NCBI GenBank assembly: GCA_025352885.1
Contig: JANXRZ010000235.1
Span: forward strand, 1-64,000
DNA: 64,000 nt
Source of the DNA: Pseudomonadota bacterium
Lineage (GTDB): Bacteria; Pseudomonadota; Gammaproteobacteria; Burkholderiales; SG8-39
Direction: 5' to 3'
Of this stretch, positions 9,136 to 18,512 are shown one piece after another. Position 1 is the first letter of the stretch, and every line of letters begins with the position of its first letter. The notes beneath the pieces were generated by a model that had not been told where the DNA came from, ran no database searches, and was given only the letters and a program-made list of their open reading frames with translations. The position numbers were made by a program, and so were the translations under genes.

Positions 9136-10350
9136 ATGCCCTCGCCAACATCCGATAAAGCCCCAGATCACGATCCGAGGGACCAGTTCCTCGGCCTGCT
9201 CGAGAAGGCGCTTCAAGCCGACACTTTCGTAAAGCTCGTGCTTGCCAAATACAAGGGGGCAGAGCCGGACCTGCTGCGAGTCATCGCCCGCCGGATCACA
9301 GTGGGCGGCGAGAGGCGGCTGTCTTTCGTTTACAGGTACAAGACGCGTGACGTGACCAAGAATGTGCCGGTCGAAGAGGCACTCCCCGCAATCGGCGAAG
9401 GCCTGGGCAGCGCTTTCGAGAACGCGCATCTGCTGACGACGGCGCAGGATATCCAACTGGCGGTCAGTCGCAAGGGCAAGGCCAGCCTGCGCATCGGACG
9501 ATCGGCACCTGTCGAGGCCCCTTCAGAGGAGCATGACCGTGACAAGCAGCGCCTGCTCACGCTTGATCGGCCGTTCCTGCAGGCAATAGGCGTCACCGAT
9601 GCCGAGAGCCGCCTCATCCCTTCCATGTCGCGCAAATGGAAGCAGATCAACAAATTCCTCGAGGTGCTCGACCAGGCCTTCAGGACCTCGGCCTTGAAGG
9701 CGGCAGGCAAGATACGCGTTGTGGATTTCGGATCGGGAAAGGGCTATCTCACTTTCGCCGTTCACGACTACCTCCGGAACGCCCTTGGCGTCGAAGCCGA
9801 AGTGACCGGAGTCGAGCTGCGCGAAGATCTCGTGCAACTGTGCAATACGACAGTCGGGCGCTTGTCGCTCAGCGGCTTGTCGTTCGAAAAGGGCGACATC
9901 CGCAGCCATTCCTCGGAGCCGGTCGATATCATGATTGCGCTGCATGCGTGCGATACCGCGACGGATTATGCGATCCACGCCGGCATCCGCTCCGGCGCAT
10001 CGATCCTGATGTGCGCGCCTTGCTGCCATAAGGAGCTGCGGCCGCAAATCAAGACGCCCGCCATGCTTAGACCGTTGCTCAGGCACGGGATCCATCTCGG
10101 GCAGGAGGCGGAGATGCTGACCGACGGCCTGCGCGCGTTATTGCTTGAAGGTGAAGGCTACGACGCGAAGGTCTTCGAGTTCGTTTCGCTCGAGCACACA
10201 AGCAAGAACAAGATGATCCTTGCGGTTAAGCGCCCGGATGCACCCGAAGGCGAGGGCGTCCGAGCTTCAGCCCAAACGCGCGTCCGTGAACTCAAGTCGT
10301 TTTACGGAATACGGGAGCAGAGCCTCGAGACGTTGCTTCAGGCGCCTTAG
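9136..10350 (+). CDS. SAM-dependent methyltransferase with N-terminal extension
   Basis: VVDFGSGKGYLTFAVHDYL motif I; IALHACDTATDYAI and CAPCCHKEL. Confidence 0.85.
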   Translation: MPSPTSDKAPDHDPRDQFLGLLEKALQADTFVKLVLAKYKGAEPDLLRVIARRITVGGERRLSFVYRYKTRDVTKNVPVEEALPAIGEGLGSAFENAHLLTTAQDIQLAVSRKGKASLRIGRSAPVEAPSEEHDRDKQRLLTLDRPFLQAIGVTDAESRLIPSMSRKWKQINKFLEVLDQAFRTSALKAAGKIRVVDFGSGKGYLTFAVHDYLRNALGVEAEVTGVELREDLVQLCNTTVGRLSLSGLSFEKGDIRSHSSEPVDIMIALHACDTATDYAIHAGIRSGASILMCAPCCHKELRPQIKTPAMLRPLLRHGIHLGQEAEMLTDGLRALLLEGEGYDAKVFEFVSLEHTSKNKMILAVKRPDAPEGEGVRASAQTRVRELKSFYGIREQSLETLLQAP

Positions 10351-11354
10351 ACCAAGGATCCCTTGACCGCGTGCCAGGATCGATGCGGCGGCGGGCGCCC
10401 GGACCGGTCGAAGTCATCAGGCACCGTCTTGTGCGTCAGTTCGAGCAATGCAAGGCGCCTTGCCAAGGCCTCATCCAGGCTGAACGAACGCAGATTCGTG
10501 GAGAAGAACAGCTCGCCGCCATGGACGAGAAGCGCGTAGCAGTGCTCGATCAGGGCGATGTGGTCGCGCTGGATATCGAGCACGCCCTGCATTTTCTTGG
10601 AGTTTGAAAACGAGGGCGGGTCGAGGACGATCACGTCGTATCGAACATCCCGTTGAAGGGCGTCCGCCAACCAGGCAAAGGCGTCTGCCCGGACGAGCAG
10701 GTGCCGCGAGGGATCGAGTGCGTTGAGCGCAAGGTTGCGCGCGGTCCACGCCTGATACGTATTCGAAAGGTCGACCGTTTCCGATCGGCGTGCGCCGGCG
10801 AGCGCCGCATAGACTGAAAAGCTCCCGGTATAGGCAAACAGGTTGAGGAACCGGACGTCCCTCCCGTGCCTGGACCGTGCCGCGACGCTCTGTGCCGCAA
10901 GCGCCCGGGTCAACCGGTGATCGAGAAAGAGACCGGTGTCGAGGTAGGTGTCGAAATTGACCTCAAACCGGTGCCCCGATTCCTCCACAACGAAAGCTTG
11001 CGCCGCCTCGTCGAGCTTTTCGTACTGGGATGACCCGCGCTGGCGCTCGCGGCGCTTGAGGTGCAGCTGCGTAGCCGGGACGTCACACGCCTCGATGATC
11101 GCTTCGCACACCGCCGTCAGCCACGCGGTGTACTCGGCGTCGCTCATTTTCCAGCCGGTGTCGATCTCCTGCACGTGCAAGTGCGTTTCGGATCGCGGCG
11201 AGACGGCCTCGAACAAGTCGATTGCGAAGGGGAACTGGGGCACGTCCCGGTCATAGACCCGGAAGCAGGAGATGCCGCGCCGCCGGGCCCATTTTCGCCA
11301 ATGGGCAAGATTTTTGCGCAACCTGTTGCCAAAGACAGACACGTCCGGCTTCAT
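10347..11354 (-). CDS. RlmK-like (RlmKL C-terminal domain-like) rRNA methyltransferase
   Basis: FGNRLRKNLAHWRKWARRRGISCFRVYDRDVPQFPFAIDLFE; LNLFAYTGSFSVYAA; DPPSFSNSKKM. Confidence 0.88.
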   Translation of the reverse strand: MKPDVSVFGNRLRKNLAHWRKWARRRGISCFRVYDRDVPQFPFAIDLFEAVSPRSETHLHVQEIDTGWKMSDAEYTAWLTAVCEAIIEACDVPATQLHLKRRERQRGSSQYEKLDEAAQAFVVEESGHRFEVNFDTYLDTGLFLDHRLTRALAAQSVAARSRHGRDVRFLNLFAYTGSFSVYAALAGARRSETVDLSNTYQAWTARNLALNALDPSRHLLVRADAFAWLADALQRDVRYDVIVLDPPSFSNSKKMQGVLDIQRDHIALIEHCYALLVHGGELFFSTNLRSFSLDEALARRLALLELTHKTVPDDFDRSGRPPPHRSWHAVKGSLV

Positions 11355-11576
11355 GGCCGCGCCGAGACGAAGTACTTCATGTCCGGACCCATGGAATCAA
11401 CCCGCATCTTAGCCGGGAGGGGCCGCGTGGAATATCGCTTTGCAACCTTCCTCGGCGTGCTGTCGGTCGGTGCCGGCATTCTCAATGCGGCAAGCATGAG
11501 CTACTGACCTGCCCGGTTTCGGCTATCCTTTGGCTGTCCGCGGGATTTTCGACCCACCCACAAGGAGTACGTCGAA

Positions 11577-11741
11577 TTGGCCAAGCCAAATTTCCAGTAC
11601 GAAAAGCGCCAGAAAGAACTTGCCAAAAAGAAAAAGCAGGAAGAAAAGCGCCTGAAGAAACAAGCCTCCAAGGCCGGCGCAGAGCCCGAAGTCGGCACCG
11701 AGCCCGAGCCGCCGAAGGACGAGAGCAAACCGGCAGGCTGA
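11577..11741 (+). CDS. Small Lys-rich protein (54 aa, TTG start), below the length of every ORF in the supplied track
   Basis: (M)AKPNFQYEKRQKELAKKKKQEEKRLKKQASKAGAEPEVGTEPEPPKDESKPAG; AGGAG at 11563 with ~9 nt spacing; terminator directly downstream. Confidence 0.75.
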   Translation: MAKPNFQYEKRQKELAKKKKQEEKRLKKQASKAGAEPEVGTEPEPPKDESKPAG

Positions 11742-11760
11742 GCACCTGCAGGCCCAAAAG

Positions 11761-11785
11761 AAAAGCCCGGGCGAACCGGGCTTTT
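11761..11785 (+). terminator. Bidirectional intrinsic terminator between convergent genes
   Basis: AAAAGCCCGG-GCGAA-CCGGGCTTTT perfect 10-bp stem. Confidence 0.88.
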
Positions 11786-11806
11786 CCTTTTCCGGCGGCT
11801 GAACGC

Positions 11807-12655
11807 TCAGCCGCTGTGCGCGACGACCTTCTGCCTTTGCTGGCCGAGGCCCTGGATGCCAAGGGTCATGACGTCGCCAACCTTGAGGAAGACCGGATCG
11901 GGCTTGACGCCCATGCCCACGCCGGGCGGCGTGCCGGTCGTGATGATGTCACCGGGAAGCAGCGTCATGTACTGGCTGACATACGAGACGAGGTGTGCGC
12001 ATCCGAAAATCATCGTGCGGGTGTTTCCACCTTGCATGCGCTTGCCGTTCAGGTCGAGGAACATGTCTAGTACCTGCGGATCGGGAATCTCGTCGGTGGT
12101 GACCAGCCAGGGCCCGATCGGACCGAACGTATCGTAACCCTTGCCCTTGTCCCATTGGGAAGACTGCAACTGGAAAGCGCGCTCCGAGACGTCGTTGACG
12201 ACGCAATAGCCGGCAACGTGCTCGAGCGCCTTGTCCATGGAAACGTGGCGGGCCTTGGTCCCGATGACGATGGCCAGTTCGACTTCCCAGTCGAGCTTGG
12301 TCGATGCCGGCGGCTGGATGACGTCGTCATCCGGCCCGGTGATGCAGGTGGTGGCCTTGCTGAAAATGATTGGCTCGCTCGGGATTGCCATGCCAGCTTC
12401 CTTGGCATGGTCGGAGTAGTTGAGGCCGATCGCGACGAACTTGCCAATCCCTACGTAGGGCACACCCATGCGCGGATTGCCGGTGACCAAAGGCAGCGTC
12501 TCAGGCTTGATGCGCGCGAGGTTCTTGAGCCCGCGCGGCGAGATCTCGTTCGGGCCGATATTGCCCACGACTTTCGACAGGTCGCGCAATTTGCCGTCCG
12601 CGTCGATCATGCCCGGCTTTTCGAAGCCTTCCTTGCCATAGCGACATAATTTCAT
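11807..12655 (-). CDS. Fumarylacetoacetate hydrolase-family protein (2,4-diketo-3-deoxy-L-fuconate hydrolase / ureidoglycolate lyase type)
   Basis: FVAIGLNYSDHAKEAG; DWEVELAIVIG; GDIITTGTPPGVGMG. Confidence 0.92.
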   Translation of the reverse strand: MKLCRYGKEGFEKPGMIDADGKLRDLSKVVGNIGPNEISPRGLKNLARIKPETLPLVTGNPRMGVPYVGIGKFVAIGLNYSDHAKEAGMAIPSEPIIFSKATTCITGPDDDVIQPPASTKLDWEVELAIVIGTKARHVSMDKALEHVAGYCVVNDVSERAFQLQSSQWDKGKGYDTFGPIGPWLVTTDEIPDPQVLDMFLDLNGKRMQGGNTRTMIFGCAHLVSYVSQYMTLLPGDIITTGTPPGVGMGVKPDPVFLKVGDVMTLGIQGLGQQRQKVVAHSG

Positions 12656-12673
12656 TCAGTTCTCCCCAAAAAT

Positions 12674-13426
12674 TCAGATAGTCATGCCGCCATCGACCGA
12701 GTACATGTTCCCGGTGGCGAATTTCGATTCGTCGGAGGCGAGGAACACGACGATGCCCGTGATGTCCTCGACACTACCCAGTCGCCCCATGGGCTGGCGC
12801 GCGATGAAATCCTTTTTTGCCTGCACGGGATCGGCGAAAGCATTGATGCGGTCGTGCAAGGAGGGCGTGTCCACGGTTCCTGGTCCGATGGCGTTACAGC
12901 GGACGCCTTGCTTTACATAATCGGCGGCAATGGCCTTCGTCAGCCCGATCACTGCGGCCTTCGAGGCGCCATAGACAAACCGGTTGGGCAGGCCTTTCAC
13001 GCTCGAAGCGATCGACGACATATTAATGATTGATCCCCCGCCCTTGGCGAGCATCCCGGGCAGGAAAGCCCGGCAGGTGTAATACATCGAGCGAACGTTG
13101 AGGTTGAAACTGAAGTCCCAGTCCTTGGGGCTGCACTCGAAAATCGTCCCTTGGTGCACATAGCCGGCGCAATTGAAGAGAATGTCGATGGCGCCAATGT
13201 CGCGGGCCACTGTGTTCACCGCCTCTTCGTCCATGACATCGAGCACGCGCGTCCTGATGCCGGACCTGCCTTCGAGTTCGGATAGTGTGCGGGCATTGAC
13301 ATCCGTGGCCCACACCGTTGCGCCTTCGCGGGCAAATGCCTCCGCAGTCGCGCGTCCGATTCCCTGCCCTGCGGCGGTGATCACCGCAGTCTTGCCTGCG
13401 AGTCTGCCTGACAAAGTGCTCTCCAC
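12674..13426 (-). CDS. SDR oxidoreductase, 2-keto-3-deoxy-L-fuconate dehydrogenase-like
   Basis: TAAGQGIGRATAEAFAREGA; YxxxK in FVYGASKAAVIGLTKAIAADYVKQGVRCNAIGPGTVDTPSL. Confidence 0.85.
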   Translation of the reverse strand: MESTLSGRLAGKTAVITAAGQGIGRATAEAFAREGATVWATDVNARTLSELEGRSGIRTRVLDVMDEEAVNTVARDIGAIDILFNCAGYVHQGTIFECSPKDWDFSFNLNVRSMYYTCRAFLPGMLAKGGGSIINMSSIASSVKGLPNRFVYGASKAAVIGLTKAIAADYVKQGVRCNAIGPGTVDTPSLHDRINAFADPVQAKKDFIARQPMGRLGSVEDITGIVVFLASDESKFATGNMYSVDGGMTI

Positions 13427-13535
13427 GATTCGCGTAGGCCGCTGTTCGGGCTCTGCGGCGAGGGCGGATTATAACAACGCCTTACCGGCGATGCGCCGCG
13501 CCTCAACGGACCTTCAGGAGACGGCTAAGGGGAAA

Positions 13536-13555
13536 TTGGCCTGACCACTTGACCA
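13536..13555. promoter_or_regulatory. Candidate FadR/GntR-type operator between divergent SDR and GntR genes
   Basis: TTGGC-CTG-ACCA (one mismatch to TNGTNNNACNA) followed by a second TGACCA at 13550. Confidence 0.4.
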
Positions 13556-13626
13556 GCATCTTTCGCGTTGCTAGTCTGGCCGCAGCCGGTCCGTGCAAGT
13601 CCAATGAAGACCGGCCCCCGAGACAT

Positions 13627-14328
13627 ATGCCAATCCAGACAGTCGAGCCGCGTCGCCTTTACAGGCAGATCGCAGACCAGATCCGCACGCTGATCGCCGA
13701 GGGCGAATACACGCCGGGCGAACGCCTGCCGCCCGAACGGGACCTCGCCAAGCAACTCGGCGTCTCGCGTCCGTCGCTGCGTGAAGCGCTCATTGCGCTC
13801 GAAATCGAGACGCTGCTCGATGTCCGCGTCGGATCGGGGATCTACGTGACACGCGCCGGCCAATTCGACGGGGGCACCGAACTTCACGGAGCCTCCGGGC
13901 CGTTCGAAGTCATGCGCGCGCGCAGGCTCATCGAAGGCGAGTGCGCGGCTCTTGCAGCCCGCCTCGCGACACCTCAGCAGGTGCGCGCGATGCGTGCAGC
14001 GCATTCGACAATCGTTGAAGAGGCCAAGCGCGACCACAACCCGCTCGACGCCGATCGCCAGTTCCATGTGCGCATTGCCGAAGCCGGGGGAAACAGCGCC
14101 TTGGTGCTCGTCGTGCAGACACTGTGGGACCAGCGCATGGGACCGCTGTATCGGACGCTCGAGCGCAAGCTCGAATACCCGATGATGGCCGCCGATACGA
14201 TCCGGGAGCACAAGGCGGTTATTTCGGCGATCGCCCGGCACGATGTCCGGGGCGCCCGGCGGGCAATGCACCACCATATGGATATGACGATGAAACGCTA
14301 CAGCAAGGATTGGAAGGTGGAGCAATGA
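13627..14328 (+). CDS. GntR-family regulator, FadR/FCD subfamily
   Basis: MPIQTVEPRRLYRQIADQIRTLIAEGEYTPGERLPPERDLAKQLGVSRPSLREALIALE plus FCD-type C-terminus. Confidence 0.93.
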   Translation: MPIQTVEPRRLYRQIADQIRTLIAEGEYTPGERLPPERDLAKQLGVSRPSLREALIALEIETLLDVRVGSGIYVTRAGQFDGGTELHGASGPFEVMRARRLIEGECAALAARLATPQQVRAMRAAHSTIVEEAKRDHNPLDADRQFHVRIAEAGGNSALVLVVQTLWDQRMGPLYRTLERKLEYPMMAADTIREHKAVISAIARHDVRGARRAMHHHMDMTMKRYSKDWKVEQ

Positions 14329-14329
14329 A

Positions 14330-15379
14330 ATGGCAGCCGTAGCGCTTAGCGGGGTGTATAAATCCTTCGGTTCCACGCCGGTAGTGCATGGCGTGGATAT
14401 CGAGATCGCAGACGGGGAGTTTTGCGTACTCGTCGGGCCTTCGGGGTGCGGTAAATCGACACTCCTGCGCATGATCGCCGGGCTGGAGGAGATTTCCGGC
14501 GGCGACATCCGTATCGGGACGCGCGTGGTCAATAACGTCGCCCCAAAAGAACGCGATATTGCGATGGTGTTCCAGAATTACGCGCTGTATCCGCACATGA
14601 CAGTGCAGGACAACATGGGGTTCAGCCTCAAGCTCGCGGGTGAATCTTCGACTGCGATCAGGAAGCGGGTAAACGAGGCTGCATCCATCCTCGGACTGAC
14701 CGACTATCTCGCCCGCTATCCCCGCCAACTCTCGGGTGGCCAACGCCAGCGCGTCGCAATGGGTCGCGCCATCGTCCGTAAGCCCCAGGTCTTCCTGTTC
14801 GACGAGCCGCTGTCGAACTTGGACGCCAAGCTGCGCGTGCAGATGCGGACCGAGATCAAGGCGCTGCACCAAAGGCTCAAGACGACCTCGATCTATGTAA
14901 CGCACGACCAGATCGAGGCCATGACGATGGCCGACAAAATCGTCGTTATGAATGGCGGCAAGACCGAGCAGGTCGGCTCGCCGCTCGAGCTTTACGACAA
15001 CCCGGCCAACCTCTTCGTTGCGGGCTTCATCGGGTCACCGGCCATGAATTTCCTGACCGGCAAAGTCACCGCCGATGGCGTCACGGTAGGGCCCGGTTTG
15101 CATCTTCCGTTGCCCGGCAAGTCGGCTGTCGCGCCAGGCACTGAGGTGATTGTCGGCGTTCGTCCCGAGCACCTCGTCGTTTCGGCAGCCGGGCTTCCGG
15201 TCGAAGTGGTCGTGGTAGAGCCTACCGGCGCCGATACGCAAATCTTCTGCAAGCTCGCCGGCATGGACATCAACGCGGTTGTGCGCGAGCGCCACGAATT
15301 CCGTCCGGGCGAGACCATCCGCCTGGCGGCCCAGTCCACATTCCTGTTCGATCCCGCGAGCGGAGCAAGGCTCGCCTGA
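14330..15379 (+). CDS. ABC transporter ATP-binding protein, UgpC/MalK type
   Basis: GPSGCGKSTLLRMIAGLE; LSGGQRQRVAMGRAIVRKPQVFLFDEPLSNLDAKLR; GSPLELYDNPANLFVAGFIGSPAMNF. Confidence 0.96.
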   Translation: MAAVALSGVYKSFGSTPVVHGVDIEIADGEFCVLVGPSGCGKSTLLRMIAGLEEISGGDIRIGTRVVNNVAPKERDIAMVFQNYALYPHMTVQDNMGFSLKLAGESSTAIRKRVNEAASILGLTDYLARYPRQLSGGQRQRVAMGRAIVRKPQVFLFDEPLSNLDAKLRVQMRTEIKALHQRLKTTSIYVTHDQIEAMTMADKIVVMNGGKTEQVGSPLELYDNPANLFVAGFIGSPAMNFLTGKVTADGVTVGPGLHLPLPGKSAVAPGTEVIVGVRPEHLVVSAAGLPVEVVVVEPTGADTQIFCKLAGMDINAVVRERHEFRPGETIRLAAQSTFLFDPASGARLA

Positions 15380-15410
15380 TTTTTTTGTTGACCTACCAGA
15401 GGAGGGCAGC

Positions 15411-16730
15411 ATGAGCAACATGAAGCGCAGGGATTTTCTGAAGGTGTCGGCGGGCGTTGCCGCAGGCGCGGCCACCCCGATGATCTGGGTGAAGGATGCC
15501 AACGCCCAGTGGAACAACCAGCCGGAAAAAGGCGCAAAGCTGCGCGTGCTGCGCTGGAGCCGGTTCGTGCAGGGCGATATCGACCAATACATGGCGAACG
15601 TCAAGAAGTTCACCGAGAAGACCGGCATCGAAGTGCGTGTGGACAGCGAAAGCTGGGAGGATGTGCGTCCCAAGGCGGCCGTGGCGGCAAACACCGGCGC
15701 GGGTCCCGACATCGTGCTCGGCACCTATGATGACGCCAATCTCTATCCGGACAAGCTGCTGGACGTCACCGACGTCTGCACCTATCTCGGCAAAAAGTAT
15801 GGCGGCTGGTACCCGACCTGCGAAACGTACCTCAAGCCGGACGGCAAGAAGTGGATCGGTGTACCGCTCGGCGCAGGCGGCAGCATGATCGTTTACCGTG
15901 AAAGCCATATCAAGGCGGCCGGGTTTAACAGTTTCCCGAAGACAACCGACGACTTCCTCAAGTTGATGAAGGCGCTCAAGGCGAAGGGAACGCCGGGCGG
16001 GTTTGCTCTGGGGCACGCCACGGGGGACGCGAATACGTGGTGTCACTGGCTGGTGTGGACGTTCGGCGGCAAGATGGTCGACAAGAACAACAAGGTGGTC
16101 ATCAACAGCCCGGAAACCATCCGTGCGCTGGAGTATGCCAAGGAGCTCTACGCCACCTTCATTCCCGGCACGCTGTCATGGCTCGACCCGAGCAACAACA
16201 AGGTCTTCCTCGACGAACAGATTTCCGTGACCAACAACGGCATCTCGGTCTACTACGCGACGAAGAATTCGAAGGATCCCAAGGTCAGCGCGCTCCAGGC
16301 GGACGTCAACCACGCCGCCTATCCTGCAGGCCCCGCCGGCGTCTCGACTGCCTGCCACCTATTCTTCAACCAGATGATCTTCAAGTACACGAAGTATCCG
16401 AAGGCGGCCAAGGAGTTCCTGCGCTTCATGATGGAAGACGAGCAGTACGGCGCATGGCTGCAGGCCTCGATCGGATATGTCGCGCACCCGCTGGTGGCCT
16501 ACGAGAAGAACCCGATCTGGAGCGTCGACCCGAAGCACACGCCGTATCGCGACAGCTGCAAGGAATTGCGGCCCGCGGGCTACGACGGGAAGCTGGGATA
16601 CGCCTCGGCGGGCGTGCTGGCCGACTTCATCATCGTCGACATGGTCGCCGAAGCGGCGAGCGGGTCGAAGTCACCGAAAGAAGCTGCCGAACGCGCGCAG
16701 AAGCGTGCCGAGCGGTATTACAAGGTCTAA
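15411..16730 (+). CDS. ABC transporter family 1 substrate-binding protein, Tat-exported
   Basis: MSNMKRRDFLKVSAGVAAGAATPMIWVKDANAQ twin-arginine signal; start at 15411 after GGAGG. Confidence 0.93.
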   Translation: MSNMKRRDFLKVSAGVAAGAATPMIWVKDANAQWNNQPEKGAKLRVLRWSRFVQGDIDQYMANVKKFTEKTGIEVRVDSESWEDVRPKAAVAANTGAGPDIVLGTYDDANLYPDKLLDVTDVCTYLGKKYGGWYPTCETYLKPDGKKWIGVPLGAGGSMIVYRESHIKAAGFNSFPKTTDDFLKLMKALKAKGTPGGFALGHATGDANTWCHWLVWTFGGKMVDKNNKVVINSPETIRALEYAKELYATFIPGTLSWLDPSNNKVFLDEQISVTNNGISVYYATKNSKDPKVSALQADVNHAAYPAGPAGVSTACHLFFNQMIFKYTKYPKAAKEFLRFMMEDEQYGAWLQASIGYVAHPLVAYEKNPIWSVDPKHTPYRDSCKELRPAGYDGKLGYASAGVLADFIIVDMVAEAASGSKSPKEAAERAQKRAERYYKV

Positions 16731-17630
16731 ATGAAAAACTGGCTGGACAACCGGAACGTTCTCGGGGGGCTTTTCATGCTCCCCGCGGGCGCCCTGTTGC
16801 TCGTTTTCCTGACCTATCCGCTCGGCCTGGGCACCTGGCTTGGATTCACCGACGCAAAGATCGGACGCACGGGCGAGTGGATCGGCGCGGAAAACTTCGT
16901 TTTCCTTTTCGGCGACAGCATTGCGCGACTGTCCCTCTTCAATACGCTGTTCTATACCTTCGTCGCGAGCGTTCTCAAGTTCATGCTCGGCCTATGGCTC
17001 GCCCTGCTGCTCAATAAAAGCCTGCCTTTCAAGGCCTATATCCGCGCCGTAGTTCTGCTGCCTTTTATCGTGCCCACTGCCCTGTCGGCAATTGCCTTCT
17101 GGTGGCTCTACGATTCGCAATTTTCCGTTCTCTCGTGGTCCCTGTCGAAACTCGGCATCATCGACACGTATATCGATTTCCTAGGTGACCCCTGGATGGC
17201 CCGCCTCTCGACTATTGCCGCGAATGTCTGGCGGGGGGTCCCCTTTGTCGCGATCACGCTGCTCGCGGGACTGCAGACGATTCCCCCATCGCTTTACGAG
17301 GCGGCGTCGCTGGACGGCGCGACCGAATGGCAGCGCTTCTGGTACATCACGCTTCCGATGCTCACGCCGATCATCGCGGTGGTGATGACGTTTTCCGTTC
17401 TCTTCACGTTTACCGACTTCCAGCTGATCTACGTGCTCACGCGCGGCGGCCCGCTGAACTCGACGCACCTGATGGCCACGCTCTCGTTTCAGCGCGCGAT
17501 CCCAGGCGGCGCGCTTGGCGAAGGCGCCGCGCTTGCAACGGCGATGGTTCCTTTCCTGCTGGCGGCCATCCTGTTCAGCTACTTTGGCCTTCAACGCCGT
17601 AAATGGCAGCAGGGTGGAACCGATAAATGA
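16731..17630 (+). CDS. ABC transporter permease (MalF/UgpA type)
   Basis: EAASLDGATEWQRFWYITLPMLTPII EAA loop; multiple TM segments. Confidence 0.94.
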   Translation: MKNWLDNRNVLGGLFMLPAGALLLVFLTYPLGLGTWLGFTDAKIGRTGEWIGAENFVFLFGDSIARLSLFNTLFYTFVASVLKFMLGLWLALLLNKSLPFKAYIRAVVLLPFIVPTALSAIAFWWLYDSQFSVLSWSLSKLGIIDTYIDFLGDPWMARLSTIAANVWRGVPFVAITLLAGLQTIPPSLYEAASLDGATEWQRFWYITLPMLTPIIAVVMTFSVLFTFTDFQLIYVLTRGGPLNSTHLMATLSFQRAIPGGALGEGAALATAMVPFLLAAILFSYFGLQRRKWQQGGTDK

Positions 17631-18499
17631 GCACGCAGACCGAAGACTCCAAGGGCATGGACTATCTCGACACCCGGTTACGCCGCTGGGTGACCGTCTA
17701 CATCCCGCTTATCTGCTTTCTCGTGATCCTGCTGTTTCCGTTCTACTGGATGGCCATGACCTCGTTCAAGTCGAACGAGGAGCTCGCCTCGAAAGCGGCC
17801 AATCCGTTCTGGATCGTTCACCCGACCCTTGCACATTTTGAAAAGCTCCTGCTGCATACCGAGTATCCGCAGTGGATGTGGAACACGATCGTAGTCTCGG
17901 TCGTTTCGACCGTGACCTCGCTTGCGGCCAGCGTGTTTGCGGCTTACGCCATCGAGCGCCTGCGCTACCGCGGCTCGAAGCAGGTGGGGCTGTGCATTTT
18001 CCTCGCCTACCTCGTACCGCCCTCCATCCTGTTCATCCCTTTGGCAGCGATCGTTTTCCAGCTCGGGCTTTTCGACACCCGCTGGGCTCTGATCCTTACC
18101 TACCCCACCTTCCTCATCCCTTTCTGCACCTGGCTGCTGATGGGGTATTTCCGGTCGATTCCCTATGAGCTCGAAGAATGCGCGCTGATCGACGGGGCCA
18201 CGCGCTGGCAGGTACTCACGAAGATCATCCTTCCGCTGGCCGTTCCCGGCCTGATTTCGGCGGGCATCTTCGCCTTCACGCTGTCCTGGAACGAGTTCAT
18301 CTACGCCCTGACCTTCATCTCCTCCTCGGAGACCAAGACGGTCCCAGTTGGTGTAGTGACCGAGCTGGTGGAAGGCGACGTGTATCACTGGGGCGCGCTC
18401 ATGGCAGGGGCGCTGCTGGGCTCTTTGCCCGTCGCGGTGCTGTACTCGTTCTTTGTCGAATACTACGTCTCCGGGATGACCGGCGCCGTCAAGGAGTAA
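17627..18499 (+). CDS. ABC transporter permease (MalG/UgpE type)
   Basis: EECALIDGATRWQVLTKIILPLAVPGLISAGIFAFTLSWNEFIYAL. Confidence 0.94.
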   Translation: MSTQTEDSKGMDYLDTRLRRWVTVYIPLICFLVILLFPFYWMAMTSFKSNEELASKAANPFWIVHPTLAHFEKLLLHTEYPQWMWNTIVVSVVSTVTSLAASVFAAYAIERLRYRGSKQVGLCIFLAYLVPPSILFIPLAAIVFQLGLFDTRWALILTYPTFLIPFCTWLLMGYFRSIPYELEECALIDGATRWQVLTKIILPLAVPGLISAGIFAFTLSWNEFIYALTFISSSETKTVPVGVVTELVEGDVYHWGALMAGALLGSLPVAVLYSFFVEYYVSGMTGAVKE

Positions 18500-18512
18500 C
18501 AGGAGCAGCGGA

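Noticed and set aside
11222-12070. 282-aa plus-strand ORF
   Set aside because: Spans the end of one gene, a terminator and antisense of the FAH hydrolase; not consistent with a real gene
13525-14532. 335-aa minus-strand ORF
   Set aside because: Antisense to the GntR regulator, whose HTH and FCD domains are unambiguous
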